From Peromyscus leucopus (taxonomy: Eukaryota > Chordata > Mammalia > Rodentia > Cricetidae): DNA of 64,000 nucleotides. Each line of letters opens with the position of its first letter. Positions within the stretch are counted from its first letter, which is position 1. A program made the translations under genes and the position numbers. Location: contig NC_051063.1 of assembly GCF_004664715.2 (NCBI RefSeq), forward strand, positions 142,558,319-142,622,318. Reading direction: 5' to 3'. The notes beneath the pieces are model-generated. The model was not told where the DNA came from. It did not search any database and saw nothing but the letters and a program-made list of their open reading frames with translations. Shown here in pieces: positions 33,349 through 45,382 of this stretch.

Positions 33349-33676
33349 CAGGCATAACTAGTAAATCACTGTTTTGCAAACTTGTGTCATGGCTTCCCTT
33401 TGGAGATACTAATTTCATGGTTTACAACTACTATCTATTTACTTTTTTAAGTGGAAGACAATGCAATGGAAAAAACAAAAACAAACAAACAAACAGCCTA
33501 CATTTTCAGTAGTAAAAAAAGCATTGCTTTAGAGACCTTGGTCTCAGTTGTACATAAGGATTTACTTTAATGTGAAACGTATTTTTCGCTGTAGACTCCA
33601 GTCAATATAGTTTGGAAACCACTTCCCTGAAGTAACAGCCCTTGAGAGTAGAGGTTATCTCTTCCATTTTTTTCTA

Positions 33677-33757
33677 TTATGCAGAGCTGGGGATAGGGCC
33701 CAGGGCCTGGCCTGTGCTAGTCAAATGCTCTACCTTGGAGCTACATGGCAGCCCTCA
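33677..33757 (-). mobile_element. ID SINE
   Basis: Plus strand reads 'gctggggatagggcccaggg' and 'tgctagtcaaatgctctacc'. The complement has the ID order of head, 'gtagagcatttgactagcac' and 'ccctgggccc..tccccagc'. Confidence 0.8.
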
Positions 33758-36383
33758 ATTGAGGACAGCCCCACAAAGTGAGTTAGTACCCCTAATTCTG
33801 AGAAGTCCATTGCTTGTTGATTCTGAATACCAACTTTGAGAATCGCAAATGATGTTCTGGCATTCTTAATGTGATTGTCTATTCCTCCATTTATCAATGC
33901 ATTATCGGGCAGTAGGCTGCCTGGATAGAGTAATTCAGTGACTTTTTGTAAAGGGAAAAAAATCGTTCATTAGTAATGCACTCATTTATTCCCTTCCAAA
34001 ACACTTTTCATCATGTGGACATGGTCTCGGCACCTTGAATGTTAATTATCCACTTCAATGGTACTGGATATTCCTGTGGGGAAAATATATGTGATGGGTA
34101 AGTCTAGGGTAAAAATTCAGAAATGTACCTTTTCAGTAAGATTTATGCAAGGTCAGTCTTGGAAGGTCATGTGAGCTAGAAAGTCCCATTGAAATCTCAG
34201 ATTTGGGGTCCTAGTTCATTTTACCTGAAGTTGTGTGAGTTTATACTTCTCAGTGGTTAAATGCTTTGTGGAACTGACTCTCTGAGTTATGCCAATTAAT
34301 AACATGATGACCTAAAAACAAGGATGTGATATAAAACCTAGAAAGTACCCTCATCTTACACAATGTAGATCCAAGGCATTCATTGCTACACTCAGGCAGA
34401 TGTCTGGTGGAAAGTGGTGTGTGGAAATCAGAATTCGGTGGCTCGAATTGAGAATAGTAAAATAAAGATGGAAGCCACAGTTCAAAACAGAAGTCAGGCT
34501 AGCCAGCGGGACATCGCTATGCCTCGGTGCTGGGGCAGGATGCTAAAGATTCCATAGAAGACAAAGAACCACATCTCTTTGGGTTGGTGAGACAGCTCCT
34601 TGTGCTAGACGGGTTAAAACTGATCCTTGTTTTTGCTTTTTTTTTGGTCTCGACTTGGCTTAGTACAGAACACAGCCAAGCAGTGTGAATGGGCAAACAG
34701 TGCAGTGACAGAGAGGTGCTCACTTCAATCTGTTGGCCTCCCATAGAGACCAGGCATGCTTAGGCTGGTTATTACCCAATGTTTACTTTTTGATTTGCAC
34801 ATCCTATATGTGCATGTGTACAAAATCCCCATGACACTCACCCTGGAAATGACCATGTATCTCCAAATGCTGGACCTGAATCTGTGATCGGAAAGAGAAA
34901 TTTGGTTTCTGTGTTCTCGTACTTTCGTGATTATCTGCCCCATCAGATTTTCGATGCTGAGTATGACCAAATTGGTCACAAGAAGGACTTAGAAAATGCA
35001 AAGATTTGGCTCCAAATCATCCGGGAATAAATATTTAAAGCAACCTTCTCAAGCATGAAATTTTAAGGTTGTAAATAGACACCATTTTCTAAAAGTCCTG
35101 TAACTGTCATGGCTGATGCTCCCTCTACCACCTCTTGGGCATTGATTGATATGGGAAGACACAGGAGGTGGTGACCAGAAGGAGCTACAAGGGATTCTCC
35201 TCTCTCTCTTCCCACAGTCCAGATATTTCATCTTCTTAAGGATGACTCTCTTGCCTAGTCACCTGGCTCACTGTATTCCAGCGACAGGATGAGCGTCTTG
35301 TCACTTCAGTAATCTCTGAAACACTGTGTGTATTAACATTGTATGCATATTTATATGTATATAAATGTATGCATAGGTATAGATAGATAGATAGATATAG
35401 ATATGTACACACAAGACCTCTGCAATGCGCATGTTATCATTACAATAAGTTGGACTTGAAGAAAAATATTCTTCCCTTTATTAAAGTCCTACTGACAAGC
35501 TTCTCCCCCAGAGTACAGACACTGTCAATATTTGAAAAAAAATGCCCTTTCATTTATTTCCATAACAACATGTTCTCTGGTTCTTTACTTGATTCTGTGA
35601 TCACTATACACACGAGCTCCCCTCAATCTGCCTTTGACTTCCACTGAAGCTTGTCTCACAGAGTTACACCACATCAGATAAACAGCCCCCAACCATCCAC
35701 TATCCACCTGCCTTGTAGATCCCTTTTAGCCCCCGATAAGATGTCCACCAGGACCTCACATATTTGACAAATTTACTTCATAAAACATTACAAGTATTTA
35801 ACTCTTTGACATCCAAGGAAAAGCAATCAAGTGACTCCTGACCCTGGCTAATCAAAGGACAGTGCCATGTTGTCATGCTCCTGGCACTGATCACGTGAGG
35901 AAGGCCACATTTTATAGTCCTTTACAACCGTTTAAGGTTCAGCAGCTACCATGTGTCAACACTAGGAGATGCAGGGCAGGCAGCCTGGTTGGTGGGGTTG
36001 GGCATAAGATGAGAAGCAGTGGAGATAAATCCTTATCTAGTTGAAGATCATCGCTTTGGTTTTCAACCATCTTCAAGTTAAGAGGAAGAAACAAAACAGA
36101 GAAAAGCCGTTTCCTTGTACATTCCCCTGTGTGGCCTTAGTGTTGGGCAGTGATTGCTTTAAATGTTTGAAGTAGTAGTGAGGTGCCAACTATATGACCT
36201 AAACTCCATGTGTCCCTTGAGAAGGTAGTTTCTACTTGTTCCGAAAGCAGCGAGTTGTGAGGGTTTTTTGCTTGCTTGTTGTTTGTTTGTTTTTGACCCA
36301 TAATGTTTTAAAAGGGAAGGCTTTCACTTTGTTCCAGAAACAAAAGAAAAGCTTAAGTATGTTGTTAGACTAGTTTTGTGGAG

Positions 36384-36441
<58 letters not shown>

Positions 36442-37560
36442 CCCAAGGCTCCCTGCTTGCCCTTGCTTTATCTAAATTGCAGGCAATAGCAACACAATAT
36501 CCCCACATAATTGCTTTCTGTCTGGAGTCAGTAAGTCTGCTCTTAGTGTTGGGAGAAAACAAGTTCCTTTGGTCACTTCAGAATCCCTATGTGTGAAGAG
36601 TTTTCAGATATCCTGGCTGCTGCAGAAGGATGTCTGTAGACCTTGAAATTCTACACTTCTATTCTAATTCTAAAATCTTGATTAGATTTTGATTTTTGTT
36701 CCGTTTGCACTATCATGAGGGTGAACTCATAAGCAAATTAATTTTGTGCTCCCTTTCTTTCTGTTCTTCAATAGAATAACTTCCATTTTCCGTCAGACAA
36801 TGGAATGTTTGGGGCAAGCAAGGTGATACTAGTTTTAGGGAGGGCAGTGGCACGTTGTGCACCAGGGAAGACAGACTCAAAGAGAACTTGAAGATACTTG
36901 GGAAACACTTCTACTGTTTAAACATGCATGCACGAATATAACCACTCAGGTGCAGTGTGTGATTCCTGTCCAACCAGCCTGTCAATATTAACTTCACTTT
37001 TCCCAAATTCAAAACCCTTCCTAGCTGACATGGGACTGGATAAAAAAAATCCCCAAACTCAAAAGTCCCGGTCCCCCAGGTAAACTTGATGAAATAATGA
37101 ATTTAGTTGGGGTTACCTATGGGAGGATGGATGAGAGGTTCCCTATAGAAACAGAAAAGGTTCAAAGACAGCTACATCACCAAAAGCCCAACCAGCATGG
37201 ATCATAGCTCACCAAATCTGGGACCTTACTGGTCAGTACTTGACTTCTAGACAGCTTAAGGAACTAGAGAGTATCTCTTTTAGGCAGTACAGCTGGTCTG
37301 GGAGTTTAGCAGTCCTTACTGACTATATAAGCCTGGGAAATGAGGAAGCAAGAGTATCTAGTCAGTTTCAGGGACTTCCTGAAGTTTTTTGAGTTGTTTC
37401 TTTCCTGAATCTTGAGTAGCCTCCCTTCAGAACATCTTGAATCTTAATAAGCTTCCCTCTATGATGAAACATTTTATCTTAGAATAAATCACTACCCAGC
37501 AGCTCTGGGGCAGAGGGAAAGGAGGAACACTTCAAAACTAGCACCCTTAGTTTGAATTGA
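33758..37560. other. Long unique stretch
   Basis: About 3.8 kb with few recognisable repeats: a TATA/GATA-rich patch at 35340-35410 and the (GT)n at 36389-36439. No coding frame exceeds 90 codons and none resembles a known protein. Confidence 0.5.
36389..36439. repeat. (GT)n microsatellite
   Basis: About 25 pure GT units. Confidence 0.98.
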
Positions 37561-37564
37561 CACT

Positions 37565-37750
37565 TACATGGTAGTCATTATATGGCAGACACCATTTCAA
37601 GCAGTTTACATATATAAAGACATTTAGCCCATCCAAGGTCTTGAAAAGTAGGTATTATCAAAGTGTAAATAATTAAACTACTTCCCTAGTTGTGTATGAT
37701 ACACTTAGACTAGAACTTAGGATCCTGGCTCTGAAGTCCACACTAGGACC
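37565..37750 (-). mobile_element. MIR SINE relic
   Basis: Complement-type MIR order: 'tatggcagacaccatttcaa', 'gcagtttacatatataaaga', 'gtaggtattatcaaagtgta', 'ctggctctgaagtccaca'. Confidence 0.65.
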
Positions 37751-37908
37751 ACATCATGGCAGCTTAAAAAAAAAAAGTGGAATCATCCAAAAGGAGCATA
37801 GAAGAAGGGTTCTACTTCATTAGCTGCTTACCTCCCACTTCTTCAATTAGCATTTTGAGATATGCGGAAGGCCCTTGGCAATTGGTCAACTGTTAAAAAT
37901 ACAGACTC

Positions 37909-38127
37909 AGGGCTGGAGAGAGAGAACAGCTGTTAAGAAAACTGACTGCTCTTCCAGATGACGTGGGTTCGAGTCCCAGTACCCACATGGTGGCTAACAA
38001 ACATCCATAACTCCAGTTCCAGTGGGATTCAACATCTTCTTTCTTGCCTATGCTGGAACTGCAACAACATGAGGCAGACATACAGGCAAAAAAATCCATA
38101 TATATAAAATAAAAATAAATAAATCTT
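37909..38127 (+). mobile_element. B3/B2-type SINE
   Basis: 'agggctggagagagagaac' head, 'gggttcgagtcccagtaccc' B-box region, 'ataactccagttccagtggg', and tail '(aaata)n aaatctt'. Confidence 0.92.
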
Positions 38128-38320
38128 GGGAACTGGAAAGATGGCTCGGTGGTTAAGAGAACTGGGTGCTCTTTCAGAGCTTCTAAGTTCAATTCCCAGC
38201 AATCATACAACCAAACCATCTATAGCAGGATTCAATGTCCTCTTCTGGCATGCAGATATACATACAGACAGAACACTCATATACATAAAATATATAAATA
38301 AATACATATTTAAAAAACTT
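38128..38320 (+). mobile_element. B2-type SINE abutting the previous one
   Basis: Second head 'gaactggaaagatggctcgg' begins directly after the first element's tail and continues with 'agttcaattcccagcaatca' and 'gtcctcttctggcatgcag'. Same orientation. Confidence 0.92.
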
Positions 38321-38644
38321 AAAAATAAATCTTTAAAACAATACTGATTCCCAGAACAGGATGATGAGACCCTTCAAGGTCAGCTATGAGCCAATATAAA
38401 CTTGAGATCCAGAGCCTAAGGTACTTCTATTTAAACTGGATTTCCCCAAAATGGCATTCTCCAGCCATGATTTTGTCCTTCACCACACACCAGTACCTTC
38501 CTGGACAAGTATTCTGTCAGAAAAGGACAGAATCCATGACTGCCTCTCAGTTTATTTCCACCATGGTAAAGATGTCAAGGGATTGTAAAATGATCAAAAC
38601 TTCAGCTCTAAAAACTTATGTAGGCAAGCAACACTGAACAGAAT

Positions 38645-38835
38645 CATCAGGTTGTATTTAAATATTTATTCATATGTATATATGGATGTATATCAATAAG
38701 AATTAAAAAATAAGAGGCCATGAATTTGAGATGGAGCAGGTGTGGAGACTGTGGGGACCTGGGAGGGCTTAGAGGTAGAAGAGAAAGGGGGGAAGTGATG
38801 TAACTATATTTTAATTTAAAACCTGGAAAAAACGT
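38645..38835 (+). mobile_element. L1 3' UTR fragment
   Basis: Contains 'gaggccatgaatttgagatg', a purine-rich 'gaagagaaaggggggaagtg' tract and 'atgtaactatattttaattt', the end of rodent Lx-type L1. Confidence 0.75.
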
Positions 38836-39324
38836 TTTAAATGTCATCAACAGAGGGAAGTAAGGCCTTTGACCTAGAAACTGATATACTAAAAAGTGTC
38901 TTCTCTATTGCCAAGAGTTGTTCATTGCCTTTTTTTAAAAAATGCAAAACAATGGAAGGAAGTGTCTCACTGACACTCTGCAGGTTCAGTCAAATGAGTA
39001 AGAACTAAACATTAGATGTTGCCATCCTTGTATTTTTTGAATGCCAACATGCAGATACCACTGCAAACACACATTTGAGAGGGCTTCCTGTAATTGATGA
39101 GCACTCTATACTGATACCTCCTTCAAAAACACTTACCATTACAAAAAGTTTCCTTTCTTGTAACATAAGCCCTCTTTCTGTGTGTTCAAATTACTTGGAA
39201 ATGAATATTCCCCCATTATGCAGACATTATAATGATAAAAGTAATTAACATTGCTAAGTTCATTTATTCATTCAACAAATATTTATAAAGCTGACATTAT
39301 GGGTTCAATATCTTTTTTCTTTCT
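38836..39324. other. Unique intergenic sequence
   Basis: AT-rich, nothing recognised. Confidence 0.45.
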
Positions 39325-39327
39325 TCC

Positions 39328-39405
39328 TTTCATACTGAGGATTGAATGTACGGCCTCATGCATGGCAGGCCAACACTATACCACTGAGTTACCTCCCTAT
39401 CCTTT
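39328..39405 (-). mobile_element. ID-like SINE segment
   Basis: Plus strand 'actgaggattgaatgtacgg', 'ctcatgcatggcaggcc' and 'accactgagttacctcc' is the complement of an ID/B4 tRNA-like head. Confidence 0.7.
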
Positions 39406-39414
39406 TTTTAAAAA

Positions 39415-39555
39415 AACTTTTTATTTTGAGATACAGTCTCATTAATCTGTGCAGGTGGGGCTAGAATTTGTTCTGTGGCTCAGGTGGGATTTGATGTTCT
39501 TCTGCCTCAGCCTCCCTAGTAGCTGGGATTACAGTCTTGTGTCACCATGATAAGT
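39415..39555 (-). mobile_element. Old 7SL-derived SINE (PB1/B1-like)
   Basis: 'ttttgagatacagtctcatt', 'tgcctcagcctccctagtag' and 'ctgggattacagtcttgtgt' match an early 7SL-type monomer on the minus strand, close to primate Alu-like wording and so an old copy. Confidence 0.75.
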
Positions 39556-39934
39556 GAGTCCAAACTCATATAGTGCAAGTTTAAGATGCCAAAAATCAAT
39601 GGGTTTCCTAGCAACTAACAAGCTTACGGAACAGAGTGGGGGAAGGTAGAGCACAAGACCTCCATGATCTCCTGATTGGAAATAATAAAATTGTTCTTTT
39701 AATAAACATTTTATCTTACCTCTGAACAACAACAGACATGGTTTATCAAATAATTTTATTGGTAACTTATAGGTACGTTCATGTTAGAGAATCAGTGAAA
39801 TCCACAGGGCCAAAATAATCCTAGATTTGATTAGCACTGAAAAAGGGACAGTCTATAATGTAGCTATCTAGACATCAACATTTCTGCCTTTGAGACAGGC
39901 ACCCAATTCCTAGCAAGAAATGGAAATTCTTCAA

Positions 39935-40227
39935 CACCTATGTTGTGTGATATTTTGCTTCTGTTCTGACAAATAAAGCTTGTCTGGAGATCAGAGGGTG
40001 GAGTTATCTACTAGTTAACCATAGAGGTCTGGAGGTCTATACAAACAGGAGACAGGAAGTGATAAGGCTGGGCAGAGACAGAATCTTGACCCTTTTGGTG
40101 GGAAGATTCAGAGAGGTAAGAAGTCTCTGTTGGCTGCTGCTCTGTGTCTCTGATCTTTCAGTTTTTACCCCATACCTGACTCCTGGTTTCGATTGATAAG
40201 CCCAATTAGGATCATGCTTCACACCTA
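39935..40227 (+). mobile_element. Solo LTR with 6-bp target duplication
   Basis: A 281-bp element (39941-40221) begins TG ('tgttgtgtgatattttgc') and ends CA ('ggatcatgcttca'), flanked on both sides by CACCTA (39935-39940 and 40222-40227). It contains 'gacaaataaagcttg' (polyadenylation-type signal) and 'gatctttcagtttttacccc'. TG...CA ends plus a 6-bp duplication fit a class II (ERVK-like) solo LTR left by recombination between two LTRs. Confidence 0.95.
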
Positions 40228-40324
40228 CAAGGATTCCTCATTTCTGGGTCAAAATTCTACTTTTAAAGCATCTAGAATCTTCATGAACCCACGTAACCTT
40301 CAGTAGGTTTGTTATTTGAGTTAA

Positions 40325-40670
40325 AATGAGTGTGCCTCATGAGGAAGTTCAGTACCTGCCACACAAGCACAAAGTCCTACTTTCAATTCCAACCCTCCTG
40401 TAAGGATCCTGGTGTGGTGGCACATATCTGCAGCCCTCAGTCCTAGTATCTGGGGACAGAGACAAGTAGAACTCTGGAAGCTCACTGACCAGCTAGCTTT
40501 GTTAAACTGGGGAACTCTGGGGTTCAGTGAGATACCTCATGTCAAAAAATAGGTGACAAGCAATTGAGGAGGATACCTAGGTCAACTTTTGGCCTCCATA
40601 TTCAAGTATCCTCACCTGCACGCACAGGTAGACACACATCTGCAGGTATGCCATACATATACACACCAAA
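40325..40670 (+). mobile_element. RSINE1-type SINE
   Basis: Includes 'ggtgtggtggcacatatctg', 'ggggttcagtgagatacctc' and the right-end 'ggcctccatattcaagtatc' with a CA-rich tail. The tRNA-like head is eroded. Confidence 0.72.
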
Positions 40671-41537
40671 AGTAATGTGTGGTCCTCACTGCAGGGTTAG
40701 AAGCAGAATCTATGATGACAAGATCCAGTCATACCATATCTTCAACATAACCGCCAAGCTGCTCAAATTCCCATTTCCTGTCAAGGACCAGCTAACCGGT
40801 TAAATTTTATGTTTCCCTTATGAAGCATTACCAAAAAGATTTAAGGCAAATCTCTGCTAAATTAGAGCACTTCCTGGTTTGTGTTATATCTCAAATTACT
40901 CCTTTACACGGTAAATGCAGTTTAAAAAATGTTGGGAAAGTTCAAAAAGTGTAATATAATTTCAAGATCAGTGTATTCACTTACCATGTTGGAAAGAGTC
41001 ATTCTTCAAGATCTGAGTTTGTGGATTATAAAATCAAGCAAATAGAGGACAGGGCAAATGATATGGAGCCATGTAGTAGAGGAGGTCAAGCCAAATGAAA
41101 CAGTCTTCCACAAGCCCTGTAGCAGAGTCGAATGCACTCATGTAACACCCAAGCGGGTGAGCAGATTCTAAGAGAGATGTTGCTATTTCAGATTCCTTGT
41201 TTCCTCTGTGTTAAAATCTTGGAACTTTGTTTTGGTTTCCTTATTACAACTTGGATGAAAGAAAATACCATTTTATGAAAGGCCATATTTCCCCTACTGG
41301 GCAACTACACATATACTCCATGTATATATAGGAATATGTAGGAACTCTCTGAATATTTTTAGAATGCAAATATCTTCTCATCAAATCTTGCTCATGTCAC
41401 AGATTATCTATAGTTTGCTTTCTGCTATCTCCCTCCCCTGCAGTCACCAGAAAACCACAGTTGTCTTTAAAAATCAGGCTCCTCTATAGAGTGGAAAGGA
41501 GTGATTCCATGAGTTCTTAGGTAGAAGCCTCACTCAG
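40671..41537. other. Unique intergenic sequence
   Basis: Nothing recognised. Confidence 0.45.
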
Positions 41538-41893
41538 TTGGGGTTTCTATCGCTGTGAAGAGACACCATGACCACAACAATTCTTATAAGGAAAACGTTT
41601 AATTGGAGCGGCTCACTTAGAGTTTCAGAAGTTCAGTCCATTCTCATCATCACAAGCAGCATGGCATCTTGCAGGCAGACATGGTGCTGGCTACATCTTC
41701 ATCAGAAGGCAACAGGAAATGGACTCAGACACTGAGAGAAGCTTAAGCATAGGAAATCTCAAAGCCCTCCCCCCACAGACAGTGACACACTTCCTCCAAC
41801 AAGGCCACACCTACTCCACCAAAGCTTCGCCTCCTAATATTGCCACTCCCTGTGAGATTATGGGGGCCAATTACATTCAAACTACCACAAAGC
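41538..41893 (-). mobile_element. Rodent interspersed repeat, same family as 28520
   Basis: Plus strand 'gggtttctatcgctgtgaag', 'agacaccatgaccac', 'ttccaacaaggccacacct'-like wording and 'cattcaaactaccacaaag'. Its reverse complement aligns by eye with the repeat at 28520-29101 but lacks the B1. Confidence 0.75.
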
Positions 41894-43078
41894 CATCATA
41901 GAAATCTTATGCTTTTGTCAGGTTTTAGAGAGGCTGATAATGATATTCAGGCCAAAGTATGTTGCCCGTGTAATGAGCTAAATTCAGCTAAGTAACCTGG
42001 TGATGCTTGAGTTGCAACAGAACTCTGATGCAACATGGGACAAGGCCACCATACTTAGAATGGCAGAGCACAGAAATGGATAGTCCGAATTCTTAATGGT
42101 GTCATTTTGATTGACTGAAGAAACCCATTTCAGAGCTATCACCTGTCTTCCTGACTCTTCCCCATATCGGATAACAATGCCTTGATCATTTAAGAGAAAT
42201 CAGTCTTCCCAGTGGCTGTCAGACACACCCTCATCAACATTCCCTACCCAGTTGCACATGTTTCTGTTCTGGGAGGTTTTATTCCCACTTGTTTCTCTTC
42301 CACATTTGAATACACATTCCTAGAGAAACCTCAGCTCCCACCACCACAGTTTTTAGGACACTGTGTATATTTAGTAAACGCATTTTCTCAGGACTTCTCC
42401 TAACTTAGTTTGAGCGAAACTATATTTTAGGTTATATGTGAGATTGTCGAATATTGAACAAGTATGTCAATCACAAGGATGCCTCCTTGTAGAGGGGTGC
42501 AAAACACCAGTTAGCTCAAGTCCTGTTGGACTTCAGCAGAAGCAAGTAAAGTGAGAGACTTGGGATTCACTTTCATCCTGATGCCCATTCTTACCGTTTT
42601 CTGTAACATACTGTTTATTAGTTCCGATGCGTGTTTTGGATTTGATGGAGGCAATTATGAATTCTGTTAATGCAGGCTGTCCGGCAGAGATCTAGAAGAG
42701 CAGAACACCTCATAAATTATAGGAGAGTAAGCTGTCAGTCTGAAGCTTTCCCCACTGGGCTGTACTGTCTAGAAGAATGAAAAGAATCATCATTCTTTTA
42801 TGTGCTTAGAGGGGTTATCATTGATAGAACATGAATTCTTAATAAATGCACTATAAAAGCCCAAAGGTGGATTTAGTTTTTTGTCTCTCGTCTTTTGAGC
42901 TCCTGTGTCCCAACAAACATGTTTTCCAATGGAAGGTAGATTGAGTAGGATATTCTTTGATTGTAAAAATATTTGAATCTCCTGTCAGATTCAAATTCTT
43001 AATACTACATATGTAAAAGGAGAAAGGCAGGACCCATGTTAAGAATAAACTGCTCACCTCCCCTGTTCTACCAGAACA
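41894..43078. other. Unique intergenic sequence
   Basis: The stretch 42590-42860 has conserved-looking AT-rich texture. No transposon or gene recognised. Confidence 0.45.
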
Positions 43079-43088
43079 CACACACACA

Positions 43089-43149
<61 letters not shown>
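43079..43149. repeat. (CA)n microsatellite with one interruption
   Basis: CA array with a CCACAC shift near 43097. Confidence 0.98.
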
Positions 43150-43153
<4 letters not shown>

Positions 43154-43156
<3 letters not shown>

Positions 43157-43394
43157 TACAGCAACAGTTCTCGACCTGTACGTTGCAACCACTTTGGAGT
43201 TGACTGGCTCTTTTAGCACAAGTTGCCTAAGACCACTGGAAAACATAGATATTTACATTATGATTCATAACAGTAGCAAAATTAGAGTTATGAAGTAGCA
43301 ATAGAATAATTTTTATGGTTGGGTATCACCAGAGCATGAGGAACAATATTAAAGGGTCAAAGCATTAGGAAGATTGAGAACCACTGATCTACAG
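43154..43394 (+). mobile_element. hAT-Charlie-type MITE (URR1-like) with 8-bp target duplication
   Basis: The element 43162-43386 (225 bp) has terminal inverted repeats, left 'caacagttctcgacct' and right 'agattgagaaccactg', approximating the hAT CAGTGGTTCTCAACCT end. It is flanked by 8-bp duplications gtctacag (43154-43161) and atctacag (43387-43394), 7 of 8 identical. The interior 'cataacagtagcaaaattag' and 'agttatgaagtagcaataga' matches the rodent URR1 family. Too short to encode a transposase. Confidence 0.92.
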
Positions 43395-43710
43395 TGTTCC
43401 TGAAGCAGTATCACACCAGGGGTTCAAGCAATTGGTTCAGGAGTCTTACCTTTAAACCAATCAACTCGTCCTGGGGGTGAGGAGTCGACTATCCAGACAC
43501 ATGGAACAAAACAGTGGTTGCTCGATTGGGAATGAAGACGAAGCCTACAGAGTCATGCTTGTCTTCAGTGCTGGGTTCATAAACTGTAGGACCCAGTGAG
43601 GATGGAAGTGAAGAGTCCCTGCTCCTGAAATTTCAGAATCTCAAACATCAGAGGACTGAACCAAATATAAGGCCCTTTTCTGGGCATCTTAAAGAAGCTG
43701 GTCCTTAATT

Positions 43711-43719
43711 CTCTCTCTG

Positions 43720-43797
<78 letters not shown>

Positions 43798-43799
43798 CT
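43711..43799. repeat. (CT)n polypyrimidine microsatellite
   Basis: About 89 bases of CT with rare TTT or GT interruptions. Confidence 0.98.
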
Positions 43800-43811
43800 C
43801 TCTGTATATGT

Positions 43812-43890
43812 CTGTGTTACTGAGATCAAATCAAAGGCCTGTGTGCTCTATGCATGTGATCTATCACTGAGATACCACCAGCCACAGCAC
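43812..43890 (-). mobile_element. ID-like SINE
   Basis: Complement of an ID head: 'tgtgttactgagatcaaatc', 'gcctgtgtgctctatgcatg' and 'atcactgagataccacc'. Diverged. Confidence 0.6.
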
Positions 43891-44755
43891 TAATACACAC
43901 TAAACGAGGATCAACTATTTGCTAATTTTTTTATGATACTATGATATGGGTATTCCCGATCCAGCAATTAATTCCAAATTCTGGTCTTTTGACTTTTGGT
44001 AAAGGATCCTACTTTTTATATTTGAGAAATATTAACTTTATCACTGACTTAAATATTAATTTTAGATTTCCACCTCTTCAATTTTTTTTCCAAATCACTG
44101 GAAATTTAAGGAAATGACTGTACCAAATCAATGGTGGAACTGGAGAGTCATTATATAGAAGTTTTTTAGAACCATTATAATACATGAAAATATTTTTGTA
44201 TTAAACACTAAGGACAAAAATATCAATGGTCTCTACCACCAGAACCAGATGTGTTTAATATTATCTAACTATCATAGATTAGACCTATGTTTCAGCTTGG
44301 TCAGTTACTTTGTCCAAACTCCAGCTAGATAGAGAGTTCAGAAGTTAAATATCTTCCAAAGGCCCGCGTTTTAAAAGCCTGGTCCACAGAATGACAGGAG
44401 TATGAGACGATGGAACCTTATCAAGCTGGGGTCTAGTGATATGTCTAGTCAAGTTAACTGAGGTAATTTTGGAGACCCAGTCTCTTCCCCTTTTTTCCAT
44501 TGCTTCCTGGACAGGAGATAAGCAATTTTACTCAATTAAATGCTGCCCCACAAACATCACTTCCCCATAGGCCCAAAACACTGGAGGCCAATCAGCCATA
44601 CTAAAGCCTTCATAGCTAGCTGTCAGAGAATCAAATGTTCCCTTGGTAAGCTGAGCAACTCAGTCTTAACTGTTTCTGTGAAGTGTCACACTGACATGAC
44701 ACCAGACAGCCAAGCACATTAAACACTGTATTAAAAAAAACTCATTGGTGGTAGG
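43891..44755. other. Unique intergenic sequence
   Basis: AT-rich, nothing recognised. Confidence 0.45.
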
Positions 44756-44756
44756 C

Positions 44757-45020
44757 TAGGGTGAGGACTGAATCAGTAAAGTGTGACACTTACTGTTATA
44801 AGGGCTAGTTGAATCTTCCAGAACCTACCTTTGAAAATCCAGCCAGGCTTAGTGGTATAACCCTGTAAAAACAATGCAGAGAAGATGGAGACAGGCAGAT
44901 TCCTGAGACAGTCTAGTCTACTAGAAGTATTTCACGTCAATGAGAGCAAAGTGAAGAGTGTTCCTGAGCAATGACATCTGAGGTTACCCTCGGTCTCCAC
45001 ACACATGCACACACCCCAAA
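44757..45020 (+). mobile_element. Diverged RSINE1-like SINE
   Basis: Eroded tRNA-like head around 44765-44800, then 'gccaggcttagtggtataac', 'gagacaggcagattcctgag' and a 'catgcacacac' tail. Confidence 0.5.
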
Positions 45021-45209
45021 TACATGTGTGCCTGTACATGATGTTCAGTTGCCAAGCCACTGGGATGACCCCCCTTTTCAATCTGTCAGAGTGCCCCACA
45101 AGACTTGGCCTCTTTCCCTGGGCACCATCTCTTGCTCTTGGATCTCTTTCTCCTACCTTGTTACAGAGAACATTCGTTCTTTGGTTTATTTTGCTGGTCT
45201 GTCTTTTTC

Positions 45210-45345
45210 GGTGTTTGTTTTTTCCAAGACAAAGGTTTCTCTGTGTAGCCGTGGCTGGCCTGTAACCCACTCTGTAGACCAGGCTGGCCTTGAACTCACA
45301 GAGACCCACCTGCCTCTGCCTCCTGAGTGCTGGGATTAAAGGTGG
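45210..45345 (-). mobile_element. B1 SINE
   Basis: Plus strand 'ggtttctctgtgtagccgtg', 'aggctggccttgaactcaca' and 'gtgctgggattaaaggtg', leading into a C/A-rich tract to about 45380. Confidence 0.94.
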
Positions 45346-45382
45346 GACCCCCACCTCCACCCCCCACCCCACCCCCGCCCAG

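Noticed and set aside
44932..45372. Open frames of 122-146 codons on both strands
   Set aside because: They lie over a B1 SINE and an RSINE1-like element.
45345..45382. C-rich segment as a CpG island or promoter
   Set aside because: It is a CCCCAC-type tract at a B1 end with few CpGs.
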